A stretch of 64,000 nucleotides of DNA from Erodium maritimum (taxonomy: Eukaryota > Streptophyta > Magnoliopsida > Geraniales > Geraniaceae): the NCBI GenBank assembly GCA_963921825.1, contig OY997589.1, positions 22,279,482 to 22,343,481 of the forward strand, written 5' to 3'. The number at the start of each line of letters is the position of its first letter. Positions within the stretch are counted from its first letter, which is position 1. The notes under the pieces were generated by a model, which did no database searches, was not told where the DNA came from, and saw nothing but the letters and a program-made list of their open reading frames with translations. Below are positions 8,571 to 21,575 of the stretch, piece after piece. The position numbers were made by a program, and so were the translations under genes.

Positions 8571-11024
8571 TATCACGCCATCCTTGGCCTCAATAACATG
8601 CACTGGAACTATCCCTCGGTGGAGGCATCGCACATGTTACGCCTCCTCTTGCAGCACACATCAAGAGTATAATACGCATCACAATGCTATAGTTGACCTC
8701 GGTATACCAACCGGCCAACTCACCAAAACACACAATCGGTCTATCACTCACCCGATCATATCACAACCAAAGAATCACCTCATATCAAACACGGCACACT
8801 TGCCCACACACAGTCACAACATGCTTCATCGAGTATAATCTTAATTAGACTCTCACACAGCGGTTATAACACGCATCATGCATCTCAATCAGCACGCAAC
8901 CCTAAGGCTCGACATGGTCATTCTACCAACACTGCAATTTCCCAAGTATTGAAAGCAGGTAATCTAGTGAATCACATCCTATATGTTACTAAGACTCGTC
9001 CGGTTATTTAATAATCGAAAGCGGCTATTCTAGTGAATCACATCCTATATGCCAACTAGGACCTTTCCGGTTATTATTATTTCTTAATCATGCACGCTAG
9101 TAACTTTCTGTAATTAAAGCGGTATTCGCTACTTTCCCTACCTCAAGATGATCACAACAGCTACGTCTCCCAGCTGTTGACGTCCGGGCCTACCTCCGGT
9201 CTTCTCGGGTGAAGTCCAAGTCTTAGGTTAACAGGTAAAGTTTCCAATCAGTCCCGGTATAGTCCAAAAGTCCTCTGATTTGTCCATTTAGTCCTTTAAG
9301 TCCTTCATTTTAATTTATTTAAATTAATTAATTAAATTATTAAACTGCCCGACCCGGATCCAAAAACCAGACCCGAATCCCCCCGGATCCGACCCGGTCC
9401 AGAACCCAGACCCGACCGGACTCAAAACCGACCTGGACCCGGCTCCAGACCCGGCTCCAGACCCGACCCAGACCCGGTCCAGACCCGAGTCAGACTCGGT
9501 CCAGGCCCGAGTCCAGAACCCGGACCCTAGACTTGGGCCTGGCCCAAAGCCTGTCTTCTGGCCCAAGGGTCAAGCCGGCCCAAGGCCCGTCCTGGGCAGG
9601 GCCCATTTCCTGGCCCAACTCAGGCTTGCCCAATGTCATCCTAACCAAAGTCGTCCCGGCTCGAGTCCGGCATCCTCGAGGTAGCTCCGGCGAGGGTTCT
9701 AGCTTCGAAGGGGCGGTGGACGGCATCATGTGGCGTTGAGGAGGGAGAAATGGCCGCTGGGAGGGACGCTGGGACTCCGGCGAGCTCGTGGCCGCGGCGT
9801 CAGTGACTGGAGAACGACCCAACGCTCTCTGTCCGAGATCTAGCGAGGGCGAGGTTCGCCGGCGATGATTCCGGCTGAATCCGTCCAAAACGAGTGAGTC
9901 TCGATGTGTTTTCAGGCAAGGCGAGGTCGGAGAAGAAGGGAAAGGGCGACGCAAGCACGAACCGTGCGATTCCCGTTGCTGGCGGGTTCGATTCGAGCTC
10001 GGAGAGAGAGAACTCGAGCGAGAAGCTCCGCCGATGAACCAGAGAGGGGTTCTCGGCGAGCCCGTCTCGATTCCGTGCGTGGTGGCTCGGTTTGTGAATA
10101 GAGGCGAAGGCGAGGCTGGGTGCGAGAGAGAAGAAGAGGAAGAGAGAGAGATCGAGAGAGAAGAGAGGAAGCGGAGGTGCGTTTCTGTCTTGGCATGCGT
10201 GCGGTGCGAGGAAGAAGAAGGGGGATTAGGGTTTAGCTCGGGCTTCGCGTGGTTGGGCCTGGGCTTGCGTGGCTTTGGGCTCGGGCACGCGTCAGCGCCC
10301 GATCCTCTGACCGGCCCAGTCCAGCCCAAATGCCCCTTTTCCTTTTTTTAATTCGATCCAAAATTTTAACCTGCTTTCCAACCACGACGTTCCAATCGAA
10401 TAATTTTAATAATTTAAAACTTTTTACCGAGGCGGTCTTCACATGCCGGAGTAAAGACGAGATGGACACCTAATCGGACGCTAGCGCACGAGGAGCAGTA
10501 ATTGCCCGAAACCAACACACGAGGAGCCAAATTTTTGGACCACCTTCCATCAAGAACGCTGTCCCACACGGTTGTAACACACGACAGATCAGCAACGCAC
10601 GAGATCACTAGCCGAGCCAAGGAAGTCGTACCAAGAACCTCTTACTTTACTAGTAGCGCATTCACGACGGGGCAGAAGACAGACCGAGCTGGAGCAGATC
10701 GGTTGGGCTAACATAAAAGGAGAAAGGTAGCAGAGGCAGGGGCAGGGGCGAAAGGGAAGGGATGGGAAGGGGCTCCAAAAGCCTCCACGACTGTTGAATC
10801 CATGGAGGCTGTCGGCTCAAGATGACGACGCTAAAAGGTTGTTACGGTGGAGGTTTTTCCTTGAGAGAGAAAATAACACTGAACAAATTCTTATGGGTTG
10901 ATTTGAAATCAAGTGGGTGGTTCATTTTGAGTTTACTTGAATCGTGGGACAATGCAATGGCATTGGGGCATCTTTGGTTTAAGCTCTTATGGAGGAAAGA
11001 TGCTTTCTTCTTAAGGCTTGACAT

Positions 11025-11779
11025 GATCTAGCTGGCCTTGGATATGGATATACACAATACACTATAAGTTTCATCGAAAACATGAAACCCTATGCATATT
11101 ATTTTTTTCAAAAAAGATAAAAAGAACAATGTGGAAGGCCAACCATGATGACGATGAACCCAAAAAAGTGAGGCACATATCTACTGAATTGTGCATGTTT
11201 TTTTAAGCTCATATCCTTTTCCACGGGACTGAAAGAACTTTGCCTTTTCATATGCAAACTGAGACATTGCTTTCACAAAAGGATTGAAACATTGCTTTCA
11301 AATTCATTATTTTAATCTCTGAATAGTTTCTGTTTCTTCTACAGACTTCCTGAGGCTGCATAGATCAAGGCCATGCCCCAATGCCAGAGCTGTCAACTGT
11401 GTGCTGTGTGAGAGAGATGATTCTTCCATACATGTGACTGTTTTCAGTCCCCATTTGATGGATCCCCCAGAACCAACTTGTGAGGATGGGCCATACCCTA
11501 AACGCCTAAACCTAACATGACCCACTAGTTTTTTTGTTTTGTTTTTTTTACACCCATCAATACATGTTTCATTCACATAGTTCAGATCAACTAAACATGT
11601 TATTGAAATATTTTGTTATGTAATTAAAGTCCATATCAAATATGTATGGATCATATTACCACTTGAGAGTTTAGGTGGACTTCGTTTTAACTTGTACCAC
11701 TTAAACATAAAGAGTGGTGTTAGTGATGACCCCCACCCCCTAAATAAACTATCTTGGGACATTCCCTTATAAACTCGGG
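11025..11779. other. No gene seen; AT-rich spacer
   Basis: Short ORFs only, including one of 89 codons on the minus strand at 11307-11576 with no recognisable domain. Simple A/T runs occur around 11100. Nothing supports a host gene. Confidence 0.5.
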
Positions 11780-12030
11780 TTTAAACGCATCACCCTGCTT
11801 CACAGTTGTTCTATTTCATCTTTGGTGGGTTGTTAACTTGTTTGTTTTAAGGTTGATAAATCAAGGTATAGGTTTTGTTAGACCCATCTGTGTTTGTTAT
11901 TAGGTTACTTACTCTACATCTTTGTACTAAAAATCACTGTTGAGGTTGCTTTTATTGGTTTATAACCTACTGTTGTGAGGGTTTCCCCCTTGGTCTTGTC
12001 CTTTGTTTCGAATACAAGATTTTATTATAA
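11780..12030 (+). mobile_element. LINE 3' end fragment
   Basis: The segment ending at about 12030 matches the tail of the unit at 12989-14316: GAGGGTT...CCCTTG..CTTGT, then GTTTCGAA or GTTTTGAA, then TTATTATAAAAAAAA. It is a 5'-truncated plus-strand LINE or LINE-like tail. The left boundary is uncertain and no clear target duplication was found. Confidence 0.5.
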
Positions 12031-12988
12031 AAAAAATTACTGATAATAAAAACCATCACCTAACCATCCGTCTTCATAAACTAATTGACTTGGACGGAGA
12101 TACGTTATTTGGAACAACGGGCTTCACAAACCTCACCTACTTAAAATAAGGGTGGTGAGGACCATGGTGTCTGTTTGCTGTTGCATGGAGAGTGGCTGTC
12201 TGAGGAAGAAAGAGCCCACCATATCTCTGTGGTGATACTGTGTGCTATTTATATACCCCATTTTGTGAACTTTTTCTTTCTTCACACTGTTTGTAATTTC
12301 CTAGGTTTGAACTTCGATGATATGGATATGGACTAGGAATGGCAGACACCTAGATTTGACCCAAATTAAACAAGTGTGAAATCATATACCGATACTACTA
12401 GCTAGCTAGTGTGGAAGAGAAATTGTGGATAAGATCTTCCATGTGGACATAGGTAACCTTTCAGAACCCTAGATGTTCACGTGAGATCAGTTACCTAGAT
12501 TAATGAACTTTTCACTGTGTGAATATGGGACAAGTTTTAAAGATTTGTAGGAGGAACTCGTTAGTTTTTATTTAATCGGCAAAAGCATATAATAATGAAC
12601 TCATTCTTTAAAGAGTGAGCGTAACAGACAGTATATAATGATAGTCTAATTACATTCCTGAAAGTAAATCTAACAACTAGAAACAAACGCGAACGTTGGC
12701 ATGACAGTTCAGTCTCATGACAATTCAAACAAAGGGAAAATCCAATGAAAAAGTCTAAATACCCAAATTTTACGATATTTAAGAACATAACAGTAGACTA
12801 GGTCCAAAACCCCGATTTTCATATCATGAAGCACACATGAATAAAAAGGTCAAAACCCTGATTTTTCAACCACTAAACTCAAACGATACTAACATAAACT
12901 GGCTGTCTACCATAGGAAGCAGAACACCCTGTTCATCACGACCATCAATTTGTCACATACACTGAATGACGGTCACTAACAAGTCGAC

Positions 12989-14316
12989 GACAGTCGCAAT
13001 CAAAACAGTACTATTACATTGAGAGGGTATGGAACTTAGAGTTTTTCAGTCTCTCTCTAAAAATATTCGCTCTCGCTTCTCTCTTCAGTTCAAACCCTAG
13101 CTCGTGCCTTTCTTCGTCGCTGGCGTTGGATCTGGCCTTCTATGGAGCCAGTGAAGACGACGGTAGCCTTTTCTTTCTCCCCCTTCCTTCTCCTTACCTT
13201 CCCTTTACCCTCCCTCTCCGCGTTTTTTGCCCCTTTCTCACCCCTGTTGCCCTTCTCCAACACCGGAGTTTTGCTGCTCCAGATCTATTTGTGGGAGGTG
13301 TTTCTCCACCGTCCCTGGTGGGGATCTCCATAGATCTGGAGACCTAGCTTCAGATCTGTTCTTGGGCTCGTTTTCTGGATATTCCAACTCCAGATCCACC
13401 GATCCTCTTCCTTTGTTTTCTCGGTTGTTGGGGTTCCGAGCCTCGTCGGAGCAAGTGGACTTCTGGCGAGGAGCTTGGCCGGTCTGGCCTTGGTTCTGAA
13501 GACAAACTGTAGTGGAGGAGGCGCATCGACAAGGGTTTTGGGCTCAGATCTGGTGGCTAGGCGCTGGTCCCGGTACTGATTTTCGTGGCTACTCTCAGGT
13601 TTGATACCCTGCCCTTGAACCCTTTTGTCTCTCTTCTTTTGAGAGGTATAGACTGACCGTTTAGCTCGGTGTTGGTCGGCGACAACTCGGTCTATTTAGG
13701 GGTTCTGGGATTTGGGGCTTCGCGGGGAGTTTCTTATCACTCGGCATCTCTCTGATGTTGGTTCTCCCCTTTGGGTCACCTCTTCGTGTTGGCGAGTGGT
13801 TGAGTTACCCCATGGGTAACGGAGGACCGGGTGATAAGCATTTCCCGTCTCTGGGTTTTTAGTCTGATTTGAAGTATTGGAGTCTGGAAGCTGGGGTAGT
13901 TTTGGGTATTGTTGTATTTCTTGCGTGTTTTTTTTTCTGTTTTGTACCCCTGTTAGGCTTCTGTTGTTTGTTTTGTTTGCTCTAGTTGTTTGGTTGGAAG
14001 CCTGGGTACTGGAAGTTTGCTTAATGGTTGATAAAATCTCCTTGGGTAAGAGTCCCGTTGCAGGTTTTTTCTGCCTTGTTTGGCTTAGTTTTCTTCATCG
14101 TTTTATCTGGGTATAGGTTCTTGTTAGACCCTTGTTAGTTTTTTTTCTGTTTGGTTGTGTTGTTAGCCCCTTGTGGCTCTGGTTTGTTGTGGTTCTAGTG
14201 ATAGATCTGGTTTGAGTTGTCCACATGACACTCTTGGTTGTATGAGGGTTACTCCCTTGAACTTGTTTTTCGTTTTGAAAACCTGTTCTCTTAATAAAAC
14301 ATTAGCTGATAAAAAA
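12989..14316 (+). mobile_element. RT-less LINE-like unit 2 (1.33 kb)
   Basis: Flanked by the duplication AACAAGTCGAC (12978-12988 and 14317-14327). It begins with a CT-rich leader containing CTCTTCAGTTCAAACCCTAG (about 13080), then GT/TC-rich sequence with a 63-codon ORF at 13142 (MEPVKTTVAFSFSPFLLL...). It ends in TTAATAAAACATTAGCTGATAAAAAAAA. No RT or endonuclease is present. The duplication, A-rich tail and absence of terminal repeats indicate LINE-type insertion. The tail resembles those at 6984, 12030 and 12555. Confidence 0.72.
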
Positions 14317-15289
14317 AACAAGTCGACAACCAACACCACAAACGACGAACATAGATCCGAAAGGCAATACCTACCAGAACACACTATACCAAGATCGACA
14401 CTGGAAGAATACTGTTTAACGACATTAAGGCCAAAATGCTCGTCAAGGGCCAACACCTTAACCGACAAGTCCTAACCACCAAGGTGGAAGGAAGAAGAAG
14501 TATAACCAACAGATAACGATAGAGGTACAATGAGGAGGACACTAAACTATAGCAAGTGATATGGAATACCAGTAACCTTGATGAACCATCAGGTCCACGA
14601 CGATCACCACCGAAAAGATGAAGAAACGCGTCCCACGACCAGACCTGAAAAGAAACGTCGAGCAACAGAACGTACCAACGGACGTGTCCAGTCCAAAACC
14701 ACAAAGATCCACACCTTTGAAGCTACGCACGAGCCTCCTCCACGTCTCTTTGAGGGAAACAACAAAAACGGGAACTCCGATGGCCAACACCAAAATCGGC
14801 CCGATCTTCTTGTAAATGTTTCATGTACACCTTACGACCAAATCACCACGCCCGAGCTCTAGTAGAGGGACGAGGGGACAATCGGGGCCAGTCACCATAC
14901 ACAACGGGAACCCGACAATAGCAAACACAACGATCTCAGATTTGTCCATTCGTGGACAAATTTGACCACACCAGATAGATAGTAGGACTATCGGCGTGTC
15001 CACACACAACGGGAGCTCACCAGGATCGAGGACGGCGTCGACAACCAGAGCATGCCGTCGACAACAGCAAGCGAACGAGCAAAACTTCTAGAATAGCCAA
15101 ACAACTCTAGCAAGGAGGGTAGAGGGGAATTCTGACCACAAAGACCGGAACAGGGGAACGAGCAGCGAAACTCCGACGAGACGAGCCCAACTCTTACGAA
15201 CGAGCAGTTTTTACCAAGCCAATGTTAAAAAAATCGGCCGAAGAGCTTCAACAGCCAGGAAGTGGTAGATCTAAACCCCCCACCCCCCA

Positions 15290-15315
15290 CCCCCCCCCCC
15301 CCCCCCCCCCCCCCC
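15290..15315. repeat. Uninterrupted poly(C) tract, 26 C
   Basis: A run of 26 C preceded by CCCCCCACCCCCCAC. It lies in the leader-like part of the minus-strand LINE-like unit. Length is likely to vary by slippage or base-calling. Confidence 0.9.
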
Positions 15316-15595
15316 GCCCACCAAACGTCAGCTCCAACGAGAACCGTGACATGCCAACGGTGGCTTCACCGTCTCCGATAGAGCTTTGGTACGAGGGAAG
15401 GAGGAGAAGGATTTGGCGAATCGGCTAGAAAACCCGAAAATACAACAGTGTCCGAAATTGACGAAACCTTAGCATTTTTCGGGTCGAAACGAGCCCCTGA
15501 GCAAAAGTCATGGATTTGCCATGGGCTAAGAATTTTTTCGGCCATCCGAGATCGTTTAGAGGGGCGAAACTGATATTTTAGGGTCCGGTTCATTA

Positions 15596-16070
15596 TTTCC
15601 TGTTTTTCATATTTCCTTTATTCTCGAATTAGGGTTTGGGGTAATAATTTCCTTATTGTATTAGGACTTTGGGTACTAGTTTCTCTATTTAAGCACTTGT
15701 TATTCTCCATTGTAATTCAGATTTGATGAAATAAACCAAAAACGAGTTCTACTCGATTTCTATCTTATTCGGTATTCTCTTTGAATCAACGAATTCGATA
15801 AAGAATTCGTCCTTTCCGCTCCGCACTCTGCATCAAGAGGCCTCCATCGGTAACAACCATGTTCGGACCCATGCTCGTACCGAGTGGGGAAACAGGGGTG
15901 TCGGCGCCGACTGAGTAGGGTTTGGGATTTTTTTCTAGAGAGGGTTTTTCAACGTATGGTTGTTTGAGGTTCAAAATTTAATCGGGATGTTAAATTCGAG
16001 AGTTAATAGTAACCATCCCGTTGATCGTTTTTGGGATTCTTAAGTACCGTCGTGGATATAAGATTCATGT
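15596..16070 (+). other. Possible LTR end remnant
   Basis: CTCTATTTAAGCAC (TATA-like, about 15683), then TTGTAATTCAGATTTGATGAAATAAACC, then TCTTATTCGGTATTCTCTTTG look like the U3/R/U5 order of a plant LTR. No matching second copy, terminal TG...CA pair or target duplication was found, so this is a weak call. Confidence 0.25.
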
Positions 16071-16566
16071 TTTGGTGTGTGTAAGGTCCCGTTATTTTAT
16101 TTAAAATTCTTTCAAAAATAAAATTGGAACTTTTACGGAGTAATTCTTTACTTTTAGATAAGCTTCTCGAGCCTTATTTAGTTGGTGATAATTAGAAGTT
16201 CAAGTTACAACCACATACATGATAACATGGTGTACATGTTAATTGATGTAGTTTTTTTTTTTTGTGGAAAAAGGTTTTTATTTAATTATCCTTTACCAAA
16301 ATACATCGAAGATGTTAAGAGATAATTTCTCATGACCACTCAAATCTAGAAAAAACGGACCTTTTTAGCGAGTCAGTGAGTTTCTCTTTTCGTTGAACGT
16401 CTAACAAACTCGATATCTGATAGTAACACGATATCTAATAATTAAACTCAACAGTAAAGAAAAGGAACATGTTTTATAAAGTAAGTCCACCACAACATCT
16501 CATATGTGATAGTAATTTTTATTTTATTAAAACTTATATATACAACTTTACATTGCACCACATATA
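16071..16566. other. No gene seen; AT-rich spacer
   Basis: Low-complexity A/T-rich sequence with no ORF of recognisable family. Confidence 0.5.
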
Positions 16567-16579
16567 TTAAAATGACTCT

Positions 16580-17880
16580 TTTTTTGAGCGGGTAACGAGA
16601 GTAATATATTAATAATAAAAGGAATTCTCCAGAGGTACACTCCCAAAACGGGTCTCCCAGGAGAGACAACTAACAATTGAAAACATTGTACGAAAATAAA
16701 GTACTATATTGAAAATTACTCTTTCATCGAAATGTTTCAAGGATGTTAACAGGAGAATGCTGTGATAGCCGCTGAAGCAATCGGTACCGCGGTCGAAGAT
16801 TGTATGGTAGGGGCGAGTAAACCCTATAATCTGATTAGGCATAGATCGACTCTGAGTTATGCTCCAGTAGAATACTGAAGCCCCAGAGTGACGCCCCGGG
16901 CAGCCTTGTAACCAGGGACTAAAATGGCTCAGTTGGACTTTGCATCCTCCCAAGGAACCAGTAGACGCCATCCCCCCTCTGATGATAATGAGGGCCTTTA
17001 AAAACATAAAGTTTATGTTTCCCGATCTGATTGAAGAATGTCGCACCAGTACTTGGTGGAATCGATGCCACCTTACGTCTAGAGGGGCAGTGTAACCGAC
17101 TGACCCCCCTCTAGACCCCTTTGAACTCATTCCGCGAGGCGAGGGCGCATTGAGCCCCCTGCCGCTACAAAAAAATGACCCTTCATGAATGTCGATTGTC
17201 CGGGGCCGATTGTGGAACCCAGATGGCCCATCCATCCGACCCGGTCCAACCCCGACCCGATTGTCTTGACCCAATCCATCCTGAACCGATTTCCCTTGTC
17301 CCGGCCCAGACCATTGGCCCATCACCCGTCCACAGCCTACCTCCTCTAGCTCGACCCGCAGTCCCAATAGGTCACTCCACCCAAGCCCGTTATGAGGGCC
17401 TAGTTTCCATGGCACCTTTGTCGAAACCCTAAGGGGTTCTATCCCAAGCCGCCGCCTCCGGGGACGGACCGCTTCCCCGATGGTGATCTCGCATGCCGGA
17501 GCCCCAAAAAATCCCCTCGTCCCGCTCTGGGTCGAGGCCCCCTCGCCTGCGTCCGGCTTTGCAGGCTCCTACGGGATTCCATCTCCCGACCTTGTTCCCG
17601 GTCTTCCTCGGCTCTCCACGCCGAGAACACGACCATGGGGTCCTCCTCCCCGTTCTCCATGCTAGGTTGGATCGGTTCGACTGGCTCCAAAGCTGTAAAC
17701 GGCTCCGATCCCATCGAGGGTTCTGATTCCGCTCGGATAGGCTCACTCCGGATCACCACGTTCTCTCCCTCGCCATCACTATACTGGTGCTCCTCCAATA
17801 TCGAGATCACCATTATCGTCTTCAGAAAACGCAAAACTCAAAATTTTTCTCTAGGGTTTTAGAGGACAAAGGAGTTACGC
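16580..17880 (-). mobile_element. RT-less LINE-like unit 3 (1.30 kb)
   Basis: A perfect 13-bp duplication TTAAAATGACTCT flanks it (16567-16579 and 17881-17893). On the minus strand it starts with TCCTCTAAAACCCTAGAG (about 17860) and contains an ORF from 17834 (MRFLKTIMVISILEEHQYSD...) and a longer open frame at 16609-17415. It ends TATTACTCTCGTTACCCGCTC plus an A run. No endonuclease or RT motifs are seen in either frame. Perfect duplication suggests a fairly recent insertion. Confidence 0.75.
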
Positions 17881-17893
17881 TTAAAATGACTCT

Positions 17894-18267
17894 CTTGTAA
17901 TCGTAAGAGATTATTACTTGATTAATATTATAATCCATCGCATATATAGTATTAATAACTTGTTTCAAACTCAAATTGAGTTTTGTTGATAATGATGAAA
18001 GGGTAAACCAATAAAACCATCTCACAGTAATCATGAGAGACTCCACTTTTGTTTACTCAAAATAGAAAGTATGAGAAATATATTCTCTTACACAAGTGGG
18101 AACCGTAATGCTAAGAAGAAGTTGTGATATTAACAGGGAAAGGAGAAGTTACATGGAAGTAGACTAGAGAGAGAAGACAAGCACTCATGTTCCATATATG
18201 ACCACCTTTTATAAAACATACCTTTAAATATTGACAAACCCTAAATCCATACAAGTGGGACTTCCAA
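17894..18267. other. Downstream flank of GA2ox; no gene seen
   Basis: AT-rich sequence between the LINE-like unit and the GA2ox stop. It would hold the GA2ox 3' UTR and polyadenylation site; no clear AATAAA was located. Confidence 0.4.
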
Positions 18268-19801
<1,534 letters not shown>

Positions 19802-19830
19802 GGTCGAATTGGTTTTGTGCTCTGCTCTGC

Positions 19831-19838
19831 TATTTATA
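19831..19838 (-). promoter_or_regulatory. TATA box of the GA 2-oxidase gene
   Basis: On the minus strand TATAAATA lies 30 bp upstream of the first ATG (19801) and 78 bp upstream of the second (19753). With a start site 25-30 nt downstream of TATA, transcription would begin near 19803-19808. Confidence 0.6.
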
Positions 19839-20146
19839 CAGAGAGGTGGAGGGAGAGAGAATCTGGTTTGACAGTGATTCATTTCCTGGTCGGAGCTTTG
19901 ACTATTAATGGTAGTAAAATAAATACAAATAATTTGTTTAAATCTTTTATCATGAATCAGTGTCCAAACTCAGGTTTCACACTGCAAGTCAAAATTAGTG
20001 AAAAAGAAGGTGGAAGGAAAGAGGAGGAGAAGAGCAATAGGGTAGAGTTGGGCCTATGGGCCTCACAATTTCATCAAGAAGGCTCAAAGTAGGCTTTGTA
20101 ATATCCTCTCCTTGCTAGCAAAACACAATTTTGTTGGGTTTTTTAA

Positions 20147-20563
20147 GGGATAATTCCACGGTTCCATCCCAATACCATAAATTTTTCATATTTCATATTG
20201 AGAGTATCCTAAATCTTTTTTTGTATCATCTCAGTACTTTAAACTTTTATTAATTTATTTAGAGTACCCTAAATTTTTTTTTTGTCACCTCGGTGCCCTA
20301 ATCTTTCATTAATTTTATTTTAGTACCCACTGTTAATTTTACATATGATTTTCCATACAAAACAGATAAAATGACCATACTATCCCTCACCAACAACCAA
20401 ATTTATGGTCAAGTTAACGATGGGTATTATAATGAAATTAATAAAAGTTTAGGGCACTAAAATGGAATTAATAAAAGTTTAGGGTACTGAGGTAACACAA
20501 AAAAGATTTAGGGTACTCTAAATAAAATACGAAAGATTTAGGGTACTGAGATGAAATTAACCC
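20147..20563. mobile_element. Hairpin-type MITE, probably Mutator-like (417 bp)
   Basis: Long imperfect inverted repeats: left GGGATAATTCC...GAGAGTATCCTAAATC and right (reverse complement) GGGTTAATTTC...AGAGTACCCTAAATC. Words such as AGGGTACT recur along both arms. Flanking 9-mers GTTTTTTAA and TTCTTTTAA agree at 7 of 9 positions, fitting an aged 9-bp Mutator-type duplication. No coding capacity. Confidence 0.6.
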
Positions 20564-20610
20564 TTCTTTTAATGATTTCATTTGTTGGTGCAGTGGCATA
20601 TTCTATTTTG

Positions 20611-21070
20611 GGTAAATTACGTTGACATACTCCGTATTATACATGTTTAACGAATAAATACTTCAAAATTATTTCGTAACGAAAATATACCCTGAAGTAA
20701 CACTTAATAACAACATTCCCCCTTCCATCCATTTTTAGGGTTAGATTAGGTTTGGAGAGAGATTTAGTGTTGGATTTAGGGTTGAAGTTAGTTTTAGGAT
20801 TGTAACACTACAGATAGTTTCGGAGTTTCTGAAAAAATGAACAACAAATGGACGAAAAAATGGATAAAATAGGAGATGTTGTTACTAAGTGTTAGTTCGG
20901 GGTATATTTTCGCTTTGTTGCTCTCTTTTACCTCAAAAGAGGCCTATTAATGAAAAAATTGCCTATTCAAAAAAAAAGTGTTAGTTCGGGGTATATTTTC
21001 GCTACGAAATAATTTTGGGATATTTATCTGCTAAACGTGTATAGTACGGAGTATGTCAACGTAATTTACC
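20611..21070. mobile_element. Hairpin MITE with about 110-bp terminal inverted repeats
   Basis: Left arm GGTAAATTACGTTGACATAC and the reverse complement of the right arm match for about 110 bp with few differences. ATTCTATTTT occurs at 20600-20609 and 21071-21080, a 9-10 bp duplication of the kind made by Mutator-like transposases. The right arm is interrupted by a small retroposed LINE tail (20915 to about 20975). The centre holds repeated GGTTTAGG-type words. No ORF. Confidence 0.75.
20915..20976 (+). mobile_element. Tiny 5'-truncated LINE tail inserted in a MITE
   Basis: About 60 bases ending TGCCTATTCAAAAAAAA, flanked by a perfect direct repeat of about 27 bp (20887-20914 and about 20976-21003) copied from the MITE arm. 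An A-rich 3' end plus a long target duplication is the sign of LINE-driven retroposition. Confidence 0.65.
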
Positions 21071-21575
21071 ATTCTATTTTTTCAATCTGTATTTAAGATC
21101 GGTCGTCATTTTAGTACAAAAAAGAATAAACTCAAATATATCCCGGCTATACATTATTTATTATTACTCCCACTAGAAATGTATGAAAAATACATTTAAA
21201 AAAATGTATAATTCATTTGTAACAAGCATAAAAATATGGTTGGATGTTGAATGTTGAAGGGCATGCTATAAGAAAGCAAGGGGCATGATAGGTGAGGTGA
21301 CCAATAATTGGTGAGATAAGGAACAGCTAAGTAGCTAGTGCATATTATTATATGATTGGCGATTTCAATCAGTAATCAAGAATAAAAGGCCTCGTCTATC
21401 TCTTTATGTGAGGCAAAAACAGTTTCCGCTGAAGATGAGATATAGACATGTCCTTTGAAAACTTCATGGGGTCCTACCTCCGAGGACCCATTCGTTGGTT
21501 GACAATGATTTTTGGGTTACTAAAATTGTAGGACAGCCACATTTACAGTAGATGAAATGGCATCTGCTTATATAT

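Larger units (their letters stand above)
7646..10443 (-). mobile_element. Solo LTR, family A (Ty3-type), 2798 bp
   Basis: On the minus strand it reads TGTGAAGACCGC...GGGGCGTGACA. A perfect 5-bp duplication TGCCG flanks it (7641-7645 and 10444-10448). It has no internal region, hence a solo LTR. It contains a run of GGGTCTGG/CCCGACC-type purine-pyrimidine repeats (9345-9620), a hairpin array (about 8420-8570) and the conserved hairpin/acceptor motif (7903-7940). Its length equals that of the left LTR of the element at 46463, which has the same ends. Looks whole as an LTR. Confidence 0.88.
6984..10876 (-). mobile_element. RT-less LINE-like unit 1 (about 1.09 kb net), carrying a solo LTR
   Basis: Flanked by a 12-bp target duplication with one mismatch: CACTAAACAAAT (6972-6983) and CACTGAACAAAT (10877-10888). 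On the minus strand it begins near 10876 with a purine-rich leader and ends at 6984 in a LINE-like tail (ATAAAACTTTGCTGATAG followed by an A run). With the nested 2.8-kb LTR and its 5-bp duplication subtracted, about 1.09 kb remains, with no endonuclease or RT. Tail and duplication show L1-type target-primed insertion. The body (for example around 7134-7403) has only short ORFs of no recognisable family. Confidence 0.72.
1140..11024 (-). mobile_element. L1-type LINE, broken up by nested insertions
   Basis: A minus-strand LINE can be followed across two insertions. Reading downward, 6500-6725 and 6230-6499 encode the endonuclease start (FLSWNVRGMN, then VNVYGPSNSSKR). 5184-5435 encodes the RT N-terminal part (GSDKS.GPDGFT, FFKECWDI). 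After the solo LTR, 1145-1717 continues with ALATK, the FEKAYDKLCWDYI motif and, in another frame, HLHFADDTLSF (the catalytic FADD box). Sequence before and after the LTR joins sensibly at the ATATC duplication. The part from 10889 to about 11024 is the continuation beyond the LINE-like insertion at 6984-10876. Several frameshifts and stops are present, and the RNase H/zinc-knuckle end and poly(A) tail are missing at about 1140. Non-functional. Confidence 0.75.
12555..15430 (-). mobile_element. RT-less LINE-like unit on minus strand, hosting another
   Basis: The low-coordinate end reads, on the minus strand, ATTATATGCTTTTGCCGATTAAATAAAA, a decayed LINE-type tail at about 12555-12600. The body resumes after the nested unit at 14331 with LINE-leader-like GT-rich sequence up to about 15430. 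No endonuclease or RT is visible. Net length without the nested unit is about 1.5 kb. The 5' limit is approximate because no target duplication was found. Confidence 0.45.

Noticed and set aside
9490-10329. 279-codon proline/serine/arginine-rich ORF on the minus strand
   Set aside because: It lies inside the GC-rich leader and U3 of the family A solo LTR, overlaps ORFs in other frames and has only low-complexity text; similar open frames occur by composition in every LTR leader.
13126-13500. Host gene start suggested by leader-like CTCTTCAGTTCAAACCCTAG and following ORFs
   Set aside because: Enclosed by an 11-bp target duplication and an A-rich tail; it is part of a LINE-like insertion.
15222-15428. 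Proline-run ORF over the poly(C) tract
   Set aside because: Created by the C homopolymer; no other support.
16609-17415. 268-codon ORF on the minus strand
   Set aside because: Within an RT-less LINE-like unit, no recognised domain, unusual composition, and it runs to the very tail of the unit.
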